Below, piece by piece: positions 26,212 through 34,253 of a DNA stretch of 64,000 nt. Source of the stretch: Celeribacter arenosi. GTDB taxonomy: Bacteria > Pseudomonadota > Alphaproteobacteria > Rhodobacterales > Rhodobacteraceae. The notes beneath the pieces were generated by a model that was not told the origin of the DNA, searched no databases, and was given only the letters and a program-made list of their open reading frames with translations. The position numbers and the translations under genes were made by a program. Every line of letters begins with the position of its first letter. Within the stretch, counting starts at the first letter, position 1. The stretch is from contig NZ_BAABDF010000001.1 in NCBI RefSeq assembly GCF_039539485.1, positions 1 through 64,000 of the forward strand, written 5' to 3'.

Positions 26212-27552
26212 GTGGAAATCATCCGGCAACGACTCGCTTCGTCGCAGACATTGCAGGCCCTCGTTTCAGTCTCAGGCGTGATGTTTGCGCGTGTTGGCGG
26301 AACTTTGGCCACGTTGGCGTACACTGTTCTCCTCACGCGTCTTCTGGCGCCGGAGGATTTCGGGACAGTTTCGGCGCTCTGGGCGCTGGCATTGTTATTG
26401 GTGCCATTGGCGACGCTCAATCTCGCGCCCGTGGCGATCAAGGAAGTTGTGGCCGCCCGCCATGCAGGCGACGAGGCGCGTGCGCGCGGTTTTGTGCGTT
26501 TCGCATGGCACGTCATCGCGTTTATGGCTGTTCCTGCCTGTGCGCTCTTCGCCGCGATTGTGGCGTATCGATACGGTCTTACAGGGCGCGAGGCGTGGAT
26601 CGGCGCGACGGTTCTGGCCCTTACCATTCCACTCTCCGGGCTGGTTCAGGTATGGGCCGCAACGGGTGTCGCCTATGACCGCGCTGTGCTGAGCCAAATA
26701 CCACGCGAATTCCTGCGCCCCTTGATCTTTCTCCTGATCCTGCTGGCGGTCTATGGGGCGGGCTACGACCTATCGTCGGGCAGGGCGCTCTCTATTTTGG
26801 CGCTGGGCGCTGGGCTGACCTTTCTGGCGCAGTTCTGGGCGCTGCGCATTGCGGTTGGCCCGCGCTCCGTTGAAGGGGCTGCGGTTGCCAACGGGCGCAA
26901 CCTCATCGAAACGGGGTTCTTCCTTTTGCCCACTCGGCTGCTGAATGAAAACGCAAAGCTGTTGATGATCGTCATTGCGTCGGCTGTTCTTCCAATGAGC
27001 GAGGTTGCGCGCGTCACCGTGGCACTGAGCATCGCCGGATTGCTCAGCTTCGCCGTGACTGCCGTCGAGGTCAGTTTTTCCGCAAAGCTTTCGCGCGCGC
27101 TCCACGCAAAAGAAGATCGCTTGGCACAGCGATTGTTCGCCACTGCCTTGGTGGCGAAGCTGGTGGTTCTGGTTATTGGGGCGCTGGCTCTTGCGCTATT
27201 TCTAACGCCAATCCTGCGCCTGTTCGGCGACCATTATATCGAGTCGCGTGGCCTCGTCTGGATTGTTGTAGCCATACCATTTGTGAAGGCACTCTTTGGA
27301 AAGGCCGACCTCGTCCTTCTCGTTCATGGAGCGCGTCGGCGGATTTTCTGGGTTCAGTCGGTCACGCTGGCGCTATTGCCTTTGGGCGCATTTGGCGTGC
27401 TGCAAATGGGCGGTGGAACAGCGGCCGTTTGTATCGGTTTTGTGGCGGCATTTACGTTCGGATCAATCGCTCTTTGGCTCTCTGCGCGCCATATGACGGG
27501 GATGGATCCATCTATCCTTGGCGCTCTCTCGGTAATGCGCCGCGTAGATTAA
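26212..27552 (+). CDS. Wzx-like polysaccharide flippase
   Basis: The 446-residue protein has twelve to fourteen predicted membrane helices and opens with SVSGVMFARVGGTLATLAYTVLLTRLLAPEDFGTVSALWAL, the typical N-terminus of the oligosaccharide flippase/MATE-like family. It should move lipid-linked repeat units to the periplasmic face. The start is GTG at 26212 with AAGGAG at 26201-26206. It stands alone between the acyltransferase and the ExoY gene, with CtrA-type boxes on both sides. Confidence 0.9.
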   Translation: MEIIRQRLASSQTLQALVSVSGVMFARVGGTLATLAYTVLLTRLLAPEDFGTVSALWALALLLVPLATLNLAPVAIKEVVAARHAGDEARARGFVRFAWHVIAFMAVPACALFAAIVAYRYGLTGREAWIGATVLALTIPLSGLVQVWAATGVAYDRAVLSQIPREFLRPLIFLLILLAVYGAGYDLSSGRALSILALGAGLTFLAQFWALRIAVGPRSVEGAAVANGRNLIETGFFLLPTRLLNENAKLLMIVIASAVLPMSEVARVTVALSIAGLLSFAVTAVEVSFSAKLSRALHAKEDRLAQRLFATALVAKLVVLVIGALALALFLTPILRLFGDHYIESRGLVWIVVAIPFVKALFGKADLVLLVHGARRRIFWVQSVTLALLPLGAFGVLQMGGGTAAVCIGFVAAFTFGSIALWLSARHMTGMDPSILGALSVMRRVD

Positions 27553-27558
27553 TGCAAT

Positions 27559-27580
27559 ACTTGAGGTACTTCCCTCAAGT
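27559..27580. repeat. Perfect inverted repeat after the flippase gene
   Basis: ACTTGAGG (27559-27566) and CCTCAAGT (27573-27580) flank TACTTC. There is no following T tract, so it may be an operator or weak terminator. It lies 9 bases before the CtrA-type box that precedes exoY. Confidence 0.6.
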
Positions 27581-27588
27581 GTAACAAA

Positions 27589-27604
27589 TTAAATATCTAT
27601 TAAC
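27589..27604 (+). promoter_or_regulatory. CtrA-type box upstream of exoY-like gene
   Basis: TTAA (27589-27592), ATATCTA, TTAAC (27600-27604) is an exact TTAA-N7-TTAAC match, about 207 bases before the exoY start. The surrounding 250 bases hold no gene. Binding is inferred. Confidence 0.6.
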
Positions 27605-27810
27605 CTTTTCGACGCCCATTTTTTTGGCGCTTTTCGCTAGGTTGTGCGGACTGCTTTACGTCTTCTCTCAGCGTTAAGAGCGCATTTACCAGTTTCCAAT
27701 AGCTACCAAAAGGTGACACGCGAATTCGCATCGTTTCAGTCGGTGCAAGGCGCGCGATTTTGACCTTTTACGGGGCCTTCGGAGCCCCTGAATGCGGAGA
27801 GCGCTGAAAT

Positions 27811-28503
27811 ATGTACGACGGGATGATCGAAGCCTATTCTGTGAAAGTGCCCAATGCAGCCGGCATGCGTTCGATGCCAAAACGCACCCGTGGCCCCTAT
27901 GCCCAAATCGGCAAGCGGGTGTTTGATGTGGTGTTCGTTCTCTTGGTGGCGCCTATCATTTTGCCGATCGTTGGAATTCTGGCGGTCATCATCGGACTGG
28001 ACGGCGGGGCCGCGTTCTATGGCCATGAACGTGTCGGACGCAACGGGCAGCGTTTTACCTGCTGGAAGCTGCGCTCCATGGTGGCAGACGCGGATGCGCG
28101 ACTGGTGCAACATCTGGCGGAAAATCCGGAAGCTCGCATGGAATGGGATCGGGAATTCAAACTTCAAAACGATCCCCGCGTCACCCGTCTGGGTCGTTTT
28201 CTGCGTCGCACGAGCCTGGATGAGTTGCCGCAGTTTCTGAACGTCTTGTCAGGCGAGATGTCGGTGGTTGGCCCGCGGCCCGTCACCGCCCCCGAAATTG
28301 AATGCTATGGCGCGCAGGCGGCCTCGGTCCTCAACGTTCGCCCCGGTGTCACAGGCCTTTGGCAGGTGAGTGGGCGCAACGCCGTCAGCTACCCCGATCG
28401 CGTCGCGCTCGATATCGCGTATGTGACGAAACTGTCCTTCGTTTCCGACCTCTTCATCGTGTTCAAAACCGTAAAATCCGTCCTCGTTCGCACGGGGTGT
28501 TGA
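27811..28503 (+). CDS. ExoY-like undecaprenyl-phosphate sugar transferase
   Basis: The 230-residue protein has one N-terminal membrane segment (VFDVVFVLLVAPIILPIVGILAVII) and the catalytic domain of the bacterial sugar transferase family: HERVGRNGQRFTCWKLRSMV, RVTRLGRFLRRTSLDELPQFLNVLSGEMSVVGPRPVT, and RPGVTGLWQVSGRN. It is short (no N-terminal multi-pass domain), as in ExoY. It transfers the first sugar-1-phosphate to undecaprenyl phosphate and so starts repeat-unit assembly. The downstream hairpin suggests it is monocistronic. Confidence 0.95.
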   Translation: MYDGMIEAYSVKVPNAAGMRSMPKRTRGPYAQIGKRVFDVVFVLLVAPIILPIVGILAVIIGLDGGAAFYGHERVGRNGQRFTCWKLRSMVADADARLVQHLAENPEARMEWDREFKLQNDPRVTRLGRFLRRTSLDELPQFLNVLSGEMSVVGPRPVTAPEIECYGAQAASVLNVRPGVTGLWQVSGRNAVSYPDRVALDIAYVTKLSFVSDLFIVFKTVKSVLVRTGC

Positions 28504-28517
28504 TTTCACGATAGCCA

Positions 28518-28554
28518 TTTGAGCCGCGGCACTCCGGTTTCCCGGCGGCTCAAA
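28518..28554 (+). terminator. Terminator-like hairpin after exoY
   Basis: TTTGAGCCGC (28518-28527) and GCGGCTCAAA (28545-28554) form a perfect 10-bp stem. No clear T run follows, so it may be a Rho-assisted or bidirectional signal. Confidence 0.6.
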
Positions 28555-28700
28555 ATGCAACCAACGCTATGCAGGCGCGGCGAAAATGCGACGCCGCGCA
28601 GAAATCCATAGCGCCGCGCCATAGTCCCGTCCCGCTTTTCATTGCCACAGCGCGGCATGCGCGCTAACCCCAAACAGGGGGCGTGACGAAAGGGTTTGGT

Positions 28701-29867
28701 ATGAAAATCGCGGTTGCCGGTCTTGGCTATGTTGGCCTGTCCAATGCTGTTCTTCTGGCTCAACATCACGATGTCATTGCCGTTGACGTCGATGAACGCC
28801 GTGTAAACATGGTGAACAACGGACAATGTCCGATCGTCGACGACGAGTTGACTGATTTTCTGGCCAACCGAAATCTGCACCTGACTGCGACGACAAATGC
28901 CGAAGCGGCCTATTCGGACGCGGATTTCGTTATCGTCGCGACGCCGACGAACTACGATGCGGACACCAATTACTTTGACACGTCGAGCGTCGAGGCGGTG
29001 ATTGATCAAGTGATCGCACTCAATTCAGGCGCCACCATTGTTATCAAATCCACCATCCCCGTCGGCTATGTCGCCAACCTGCGACAGAAGCTCGGGAATG
29101 ATCAGGTCATTTTTAGCCCCGAGTTCCTGCGCGAGGGGCGCGCCCTTTTCGACAACCTTCACCCCAGCCGGATTATTGTCGGCGAACGCTCGCCGCGCGC
29201 GCGCGTCTTTGCCGAGTTGCTGCTCGAAGGGGCGATCAAAAAGGACGTCAAACTCCTCTTCACCGACCCGTCAGAGGCCGAGGCGATCAAATTGTTCGCC
29301 AATACCTACCTCGCGATGCGCGTCGCGTTTTTCAATGAACTCGACAGCTACGCCATGGCTGGCGGGATGGATTCGCGCCAAATCATTGAGGGTGTCGGTC
29401 TCGATCCGCGGATCGGCGAGCACTACAACAACCCGTCTTTCGGATATGGCGGCTATTGCCTGCCCAAAGACACCAAGCAGTTGTTGGCGAATTATTCCGA
29501 AGTGCCCCAGAACCTCATTCGCGCAATCGTTGATGCGAACCGCACCCGCAAGGATTTTCTGGCGGATCAGATCATCGCCAAAGGCCCGAAAGTCGTGGGG
29601 GTCTACCGCCTCGTGATGAAGGCGGGTTCCGACAATTTCCGCCAGTCCTCGATCCAAGGCATCATGAAGCGGGTCAAGGCAAAAGGGATCGAGGTTATCG
29701 TCTATGAACCGGTACTAGAGGACAGCGACTTCTATGGTTCCCGCGTGGTCCGTGATCTCGACGCCTTCAAATCGGAGGCCGATGTCATCGTCGCAAACCG
29801 TTTGACGGACGACGTAAAGGACGTGGCTGAAAAGGTCTTCACCCGAGACCTCTTTGGCGCAAACTGA
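28701..29867 (+). CDS. ugd: UDP-glucose 6-dehydrogenase
   Basis: The 388-residue protein starts MKIAVAGLGYVGLSNAVLL with the NAD fold and has the catalytic Cys253 in GYGGYCLPKDTKQL. Length equals E. coli Ugd. It oxidises UDP-glucose to UDP-glucuronate. I chose the ATG at 28701 because GAAAGGG ends six bases before it; an in-frame GTG at 28683 would add six residues without family similarity. It ends just before the epimerase gene, so the two form a UDP-GlcA to UDP-GalA operon. Confidence 0.95.
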   Translation: MKIAVAGLGYVGLSNAVLLAQHHDVIAVDVDERRVNMVNNGQCPIVDDELTDFLANRNLHLTATTNAEAAYSDADFVIVATPTNYDADTNYFDTSSVEAVIDQVIALNSGATIVIKSTIPVGYVANLRQKLGNDQVIFSPEFLREGRALFDNLHPSRIIVGERSPRARVFAELLLEGAIKKDVKLLFTDPSEAEAIKLFANTYLAMRVAFFNELDSYAMAGGMDSRQIIEGVGLDPRIGEHYNNPSFGYGGYCLPKDTKQLLANYSEVPQNLIRAIVDANRTRKDFLADQIIAKGPKVVGVYRLVMKAGSDNFRQSSIQGIMKRVKAKGIEVIVYEPVLEDSDFYGSRVVRDLDAFKSEADVIVANRLTDDVKDVAEKVFTRDLFGAN

Positions 29868-29868
29868 T

Positions 29869-30879
29869 ATGCCCACCGCGCTCGTCACCGGTGCTGCAGG
29901 CTTTATTGGCGCGGCAATTTCGCGCCTGCTTCTGGATGAAGGATGGCGCGTTGTCGGGGTGGATTGCCTGTCGGATTACTACGACGTGGCGCTGAAACAA
30001 CGGCGCGAGGCGATGCTGCTACAGTCTGAGAATTATCGCAGTGTCCATGGCATGGTCGAGGATTCCGGTTTGCTCGCCGGACTGTTTGCCGAAGAGACGC
30101 CCGATGTCGTCATCCACCTCGCGGCGCAGGCCGGGGTGCGCTATTCAATCGAAAATCCGCGTGCCTATCTGGAAAGCAATATCGTGGGCACTTTCGAATT
30201 GCTGGAGGCCGCGCGCGCGCATCCGCCACGGCACCTCCTGATGGCGTCGACATCCTCTGCCTATGGCGCGAACGAGGCGATGCCCTACCGCGAGGCCGAC
30301 AAAGCCGACCACCAGATGTCGTTTTATGCGGCGACCAAAAAATCCACGGAAAGCATGGCACATAGCTATGCGCATCTCTTTGGTTTGCCCGTCACCATGT
30401 TCCGGTTCTTTACGGTCTATGGGCCGTGGGGGCGCCCCGATATGGCGCTTTTCAAATTCACCAAGGCGATCCTCGAAGGGCTGCCGATTGATGTCTACAA
30501 CCACGGCAACATGCGGCGCGATTTCACCTATATTGACGATCTGGTCCGCGCGATCCGTCTCCTCATGGATGCGGTCCCTACGACGCCCGAAAATGGGATC
30601 GTGCCGGAGGGGGACAGCATTTCTCCCGTCGCGCCCTTTCGGGTTGTAAACATCGGAAACGCCAATCCAGTTCAGCTCACCGACTTCATCGAGGCGATCG
30701 AGGACGCAACCGGTCTGAGCGCGACGCAGAACCTCATGGACATGCAGGCCGGTGATGTGCCCGCAACATGGGCGGATACAACGCTCCTGACATCACTAAC
30801 TGGTTATGCGCCACAGACACCCGTGGCCGAGGGCGTGAGGCGTTTTGTGGCGTGGTACCGCGACTATTACCGCGCCTAA
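29869..30879 (+). CDS. UDP-glucuronate 4-epimerase
   Basis: The 336-residue extended SDR enzyme has TGAAGFIGAA for NAD, HLAAQAGVRYSIENP, YAATKKSTE (catalytic Tyr and Lys), FRFFTVYGPWGRPDMALFKFTKAI and NHGNMRRDFTYIDDLV. The GVRYS and NHGxMxRDFTYIDD forms are diagnostic of UDP-glucuronate epimerases (CapI/LpsL) as opposed to GalE. It supplies UDP-galacturonate for an acidic polysaccharide. The ATG at 29869 follows the ugd stop by one base; a TTG at 29854 is a less likely start. Confidence 0.94.
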   Translation: MPTALVTGAAGFIGAAISRLLLDEGWRVVGVDCLSDYYDVALKQRREAMLLQSENYRSVHGMVEDSGLLAGLFAEETPDVVIHLAAQAGVRYSIENPRAYLESNIVGTFELLEAARAHPPRHLLMASTSSAYGANEAMPYREADKADHQMSFYAATKKSTESMAHSYAHLFGLPVTMFRFFTVYGPWGRPDMALFKFTKAILEGLPIDVYNHGNMRRDFTYIDDLVRAIRLLMDAVPTTPENGIVPEGDSISPVAPFRVVNIGNANPVQLTDFIEAIEDATGLSATQNLMDMQAGDVPATWADTTLLTSLTGYAPQTPVAEGVRRFVAWYRDYYRA

Positions 30880-30900
30880 GCGTCTTGCGCTTTCCTGCCT

Positions 30901-30919
30901 GCCGCCCATTATGGGCGGC
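30901..30919. repeat. Perfect palindrome between the epimerase and modA genes
   Basis: GCCGCCCAT-T-ATGGGCGGC is a perfect 9-bp inverted repeat with a single central base, directly before the modA ribosome site. It does not look like the known E. coli ModE site. Weak terminator, translational hairpin or operator are all possible. Confidence 0.5.
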
Positions 30920-30934
30920 CAAGGGAGACATCCG

Positions 30935-31675
30935 GTGAAACTCACGATTGCTGCGGGAATACTGACACTTAGCGCGCTGTCGGCGGGCATGGTCCGTGCG
31001 GACGTGACGGTGTTTGCGGCCGCCAGCCTCGCTGGACCGTTGGACGCAGTTGCCGATGCGTTTTCCGATGACACAGGTGAGGACGTGGTGGTTTCATACG
31101 CAGGTAGCGCGATCCTCGCCCGCCAGATCGCGGCAGGCGCGCCGGCAGATGTGTTTATCTCCGCGAACATCGACTGGATGGATGTGCTCGAAAACGAGGC
31201 GGCTATTGATGCTGTGTCGCGCGTAGATCTCCTTGGAAACGCGCTGGTGCTCATAGGTGGGCCGACGGCGCTTCCGTTCGAGATTGAAATGCTCCCCGAA
31301 CAACTCGGGTCGGGACGGTTGGCCATGGCTCTGGTGGATGCCGTGCCGGCGGGGGTTTATGGCAAAGCCGCGCTGGTTGATGCCGGCATATGGGGCGAAC
31401 TGGAGACGCGGGTCGCCCAAACGGATAATGTGCGCGCAGCTCTCGCTCTGGTGGCGCAGGGCGCAGCACCCTTCGGGATCGTCTATCGAACGGACGCAAT
31501 TGCGGAGCCGCGCGTGCGTATCGTGGCGGAGTTTACGGGCGCCAGCCATCCTGACATCGTCTATCCGGCGGCCCGCGTGAGGGGCGGTGACGACGCCGGG
31601 TTCCTCGCTTACCTGCAAAGCGAAACTGCGCGTGCGATCTTTGGCGCCGCCGGTTTCACAATGCCGGAGAAATAG
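30935..31675 (+). CDS. modA: Molybdate ABC transporter substrate-binding protein
   Basis: The 246-residue periplasmic protein has a signal peptide cut around MVRA-D, and the mature part starts VTVFAAASLAGPLDAVADAF, the standard ModA N-terminus with the Ser that contacts the oxyanion. VVSYAGSAILARQIAAGAPADVFISANIDWMD and VPAGVYGKAAL complete the family pattern. The start is GTG at 30935 with AAGGGAGA at 30921-30928; the upstream-extended frame is intergenic. First gene of modABC. Confidence 0.96.
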   Translation: MKLTIAAGILTLSALSAGMVRADVTVFAAASLAGPLDAVADAFSDDTGEDVVVSYAGSAILARQIAAGAPADVFISANIDWMDVLENEAAIDAVSRVDLLGNALVLIGGPTALPFEIEMLPEQLGSGRLAMALVDAVPAGVYGKAALVDAGIWGELETRVAQTDNVRAALALVAQGAAPFGIVYRTDAIAEPRVRIVAEFTGASHPDIVYPAARVRGGDDAGFLAYLQSETARAIFGAAGFTMPEK

Positions 31676-31677
31676 GG

Positions 31678-32367
31678 ATGGGTTTTGGCGCAGCAGAATG
31701 GGACGCGGTGGCTCTGTCGCTCAAAGTGGCGACATGGGCAACGCTGGCGAGCCTGCCATTCGGCATTTTCGTGGCCTACGTTCTCGCGCGATATGAGTTT
31801 CGCGGTAAACAGCTGGTCAACGCATTGGTGCATCTGCCACTCATCCTGCCGCCGGTCGCCGTGGGTTACATCCTTCTGAGCATTCTGGGTCCTCATGCGC
31901 CAATGGGGCGATTTTTGGAGGTCGTGGGGCTGCCGGTCGCATTCCGTTGGTCCGGCGCGGCGATTGCGGCGGCGGTGATGGGGTTCCCGCTCATGGTGCG
32001 CGCCATTCGCCTCTCTTTCGAGGCCGCCGATCCCAAATTGGAGCAAGCCGCAGCCTCCCTCGGTGCCCCGCCGATGCGTGTGTTCGCAACGATTTCCTTA
32101 CCCCTTGCCTTGCCCGGTATTCTGACTGGCGCAATCCTTGCCTTTGCGAAGGCCATGGGAGAATTTGGCGCGACGATTACGTTTGTGTCCAACATTCCGG
32201 GGCAAACCAGAACGCTGCCATCCGCGATCTACGCATTCCTGCAGGTGCCGGGCGGAGAGGGGGCAGCGTTACGTCTCGTGGTGGTGTCCATCATCATTGC
32301 GACGGGAGCGTTATTGGTGTCTGAAATGCTCGCACGACGCGCGGCGCGGCGATTGGCGGGTTCGTGA
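31678..32367 (+). CDS. modB: Molybdate ABC transporter permease
   Basis: The 229-residue inner membrane protein has five or so helices and the permease EAA loop EQAAASLGAPPMRVFATISLPLALPGI. KAMGEFGATITFVSNIPGQTRTLPSAIYAF is diagnostic of ModB. It starts two bases after modA. Confidence 0.97.
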   Translation: MGFGAAEWDAVALSLKVATWATLASLPFGIFVAYVLARYEFRGKQLVNALVHLPLILPPVAVGYILLSILGPHAPMGRFLEVVGLPVAFRWSGAAIAAAVMGFPLMVRAIRLSFEAADPKLEQAAASLGAPPMRVFATISLPLALPGILTGAILAFAKAMGEFGATITFVSNIPGQTRTLPSAIYAFLQVPGGEGAALRLVVVSIIIATGALLVSEMLARRAARRLAGS

Positions 32368-33449
32368 TGTTGACCGTGGATATCCGACAGAGGCTCGGCG
32401 CATTTGATCTCACTGCGCGCTTTGATGCGCCCCAAGGGATCACCGCGTTGTTCGGGGCCTCCGGCGCAGGAAAAACATCTGTTATCAACGCGATATCGGG
32501 ACTTTCGATGCCCGACGAGGGGCGTATCACGCTTGGGGATACCGTCCTTTTTGACGCGAAATCGGGTATCAATCTGCCTGCTCATCAACGCGGCATTGCG
32601 ACGGTGTTTCAGGATGCACGCCTCTTCCCGCATATGAGTGTCGCGCGTAATCTCGGTTACGGTCGGCGATACGCGCGCACGCCCTTGGGGGAGGCCGAGG
32701 AGGCGCGGATTATTGATATGCTCGGCATCCGGCCTTTGCTGGATCGTCGCCCCGCGAAGCTTTCGGGAGGCGAGAGGCAGCGGGTTGCTCTGGGGCGCGC
32801 GTTGTTTTCCGCACCGCGCCTTTTGCTCGCCGACGAACCGCTCGCGGCGTTGGATCGGGATCGCAAAGCGGGCATTCTTCCCTATTTCGAACGGCTGCGG
32901 GACGAGGCGGGGTTGCCGGTTCTATATGTGAGCCACTCGGTCTTTGAGGTCGCGCGACTGGCCTCACAGGTCGTGGTTCTCGGCGCAGGGCGGGTCATCG
33001 CGACGGGTGCGCCTGCGGATGTCTTGTCTGATCCGGCCCTGCTTCCCGATGGGGATCGTGAGGCTGGGGCGCTTATCTCGGCGCGCGTGGTTTCGCATGA
33101 CAGCGACGGGTTGAGCGCGCTGGATGCAGGCGGTGTGGCGTTTTTCCTGCCGCAGGTGCCCGCCAATATCGGGGTGGAGGTCCGTGTACGCATTTCGGCT
33201 TCTGACGTGATGTTGGCGCGCGACAGACCTCTGGATATATCGGCCCTTAATGTGGTCTCGGGACGCATTGTCGGGTTTCGCGATGGCGGGGAGGCGAGCG
33301 TGTTGGTCACTCTGGAAACGCCTGCCGGGCCACTATTTGCGCGGATCACAAAGCGGTCGGTGGCCGCGATGGCGTTGGAGGAAGGGCAGAAGGTTTTTGC
33401 CGTGGTAAAGACCATTGCAATCGCAAAAGGAGACATGGCAGGTGACTGA
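32367..33449 (+). CDS. modC: Molybdate ABC transporter ATP-binding protein
   Basis: The 360-residue ATPase has Walker A GASGAGKTS, signature LSGGERQRVALGRALF, Walker B LLLADEPLAALD and the switch His in YVSHSVFEVARLA. A C-terminal molybdate-binding/TOBE-like region (about residues 285-355) completes the ModC form. The start is the ATG at 32367, overlapping the modB stop; a GTG at 32364 is the alternative. The 3' end overlaps the next gene by 8 bases. Confidence 0.96.
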   Translation: MLTVDIRQRLGAFDLTARFDAPQGITALFGASGAGKTSVINAISGLSMPDEGRITLGDTVLFDAKSGINLPAHQRGIATVFQDARLFPHMSVARNLGYGRRYARTPLGEAEEARIIDMLGIRPLLDRRPAKLSGGERQRVALGRALFSAPRLLLADEPLAALDRDRKAGILPYFERLRDEAGLPVLYVSHSVFEVARLASQVVVLGAGRVIATGAPADVLSDPALLPDGDREAGALISARVVSHDSDGLSALDAGGVAFFLPQVPANIGVEVRVRISASDVMLARDRPLDISALNVVSGRIVGFRDGGEASVLVTLETPAGPLFARITKRSVAAMALEEGQKVFAVVKTIAIAKGDMAGD

Positions 33450-34200
33450 GAAACGCGCGATTGTCACGGGTGGAAGCACAGGGATCGGGCGCGGTCTTGT
33501 GAAGGCGCTATCTGACGCGGGCTATCGCGTCGCGTTCACCTATCATGCCTCTACAGAGGCGGCCGAGACGCTGGAGGCCGAGATCACCGGCGCGCGCGCG
33601 TTTCAATGCGATGCGGGTGACGCCGATCAGGTCGCGGCCTGTCATGCGTCGGTCGCAAAAGCCCTGGGCGGCGTTCCTGATCTATTGGTGAACAACGCAG
33701 GAATTCAAACGTGGTCGCCCCTTCTGGACCTTGCGGCGGAGGATTTCGACCGTGTTATCCGCACCAACCTGCGCGGTTGTTTTCTCAACACACAGGCTGC
33801 GGGGCGCGCGATGCGGGACGCTGGTGTAGCGGGATCCATCGTCAATATCGGGTCGGGCTGCAACAAACTTGGCTTCCCGAGACTCGCCGATTACGCGGCC
33901 TCGAAGGGCGGGATCGAGCAATTGACCAAAGTCGCGGCAATGGAACTCGGGCCTCATGGCATTCGGGTGAATTGCGTGGCGCCGGGCGCGATCGCGACGG
34001 ATCGAACGGCGGAAGAGGCAGATGGATACGCAGACAAATGGGCGGCACTGACGCCTTTGGGCCGTGTGGGAACGCCGGAAGATGTCGCAGGTCCGGTTCT
34101 GTTTTTCGCATCGGATGCCGCGCAGTTCGTAACCGGCCAAACGTTGTATGTTGATGGCGGCGTCTTTTCCCGTGCGCCTTGGCCAGACTACGATTTATAG
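33442..34200 (+). CDS. SDR family oxidoreductase
   Basis: The 252-residue classical short-chain dehydrogenase has TGGSTGIGRGL for cofactor, NNAGI, a Ser in GSGCN and catalytic Tyr-x3-Lys in YAASKGG, and DRT/TAEE after the PG motif. Closest in style to glucose or 3-oxoacyl-type dehydrogenases; the substrate cannot be read. The start is GTG 33442 with GGAG ten bases upstream, inside the modC end, so it is coupled to the molybdate operon although no functional link is known. A terminator follows. Confidence 0.88.
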   Translation: MTEKRAIVTGGSTGIGRGLVKALSDAGYRVAFTYHASTEAAETLEAEITGARAFQCDAGDADQVAACHASVAKALGGVPDLLVNNAGIQTWSPLLDLAAEDFDRVIRTNLRGCFLNTQAAGRAMRDAGVAGSIVNIGSGCNKLGFPRLADYAASKGGIEQLTKVAAMELGPHGIRVNCVAPGAIATDRTAEEADGYADKWAALTPLGRVGTPEDVAGPVLFFASDAAQFVTGQTLYVDGGVFSRAPWPDYDL

Positions 34201-34213
34201 GCCTCCAACGAAA

Positions 34214-34233
34214 AGGGCGCCCGAAGGCGCCCT
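34214..34233. terminator. Hairpin between convergent SDR and icd genes
   Basis: AGGGCGCC and GGCGCCCT form an 8-bp stem closed by a CGAA tetraloop. T-rich sequence follows on the plus strand (TCTATCATTAT) and an A-run mirrors it on the other side, so it can serve both genes. Confidence 0.75.
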
Positions 34234-34253
34234 CTATCATTATCGGGACCCGC

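Noticed and set aside
26024..26212. 62-codon open frame before the flippase gene
   Set aside because: No ribosome site, it contains the CtrA box, and it has no hydrophobic or family pattern.
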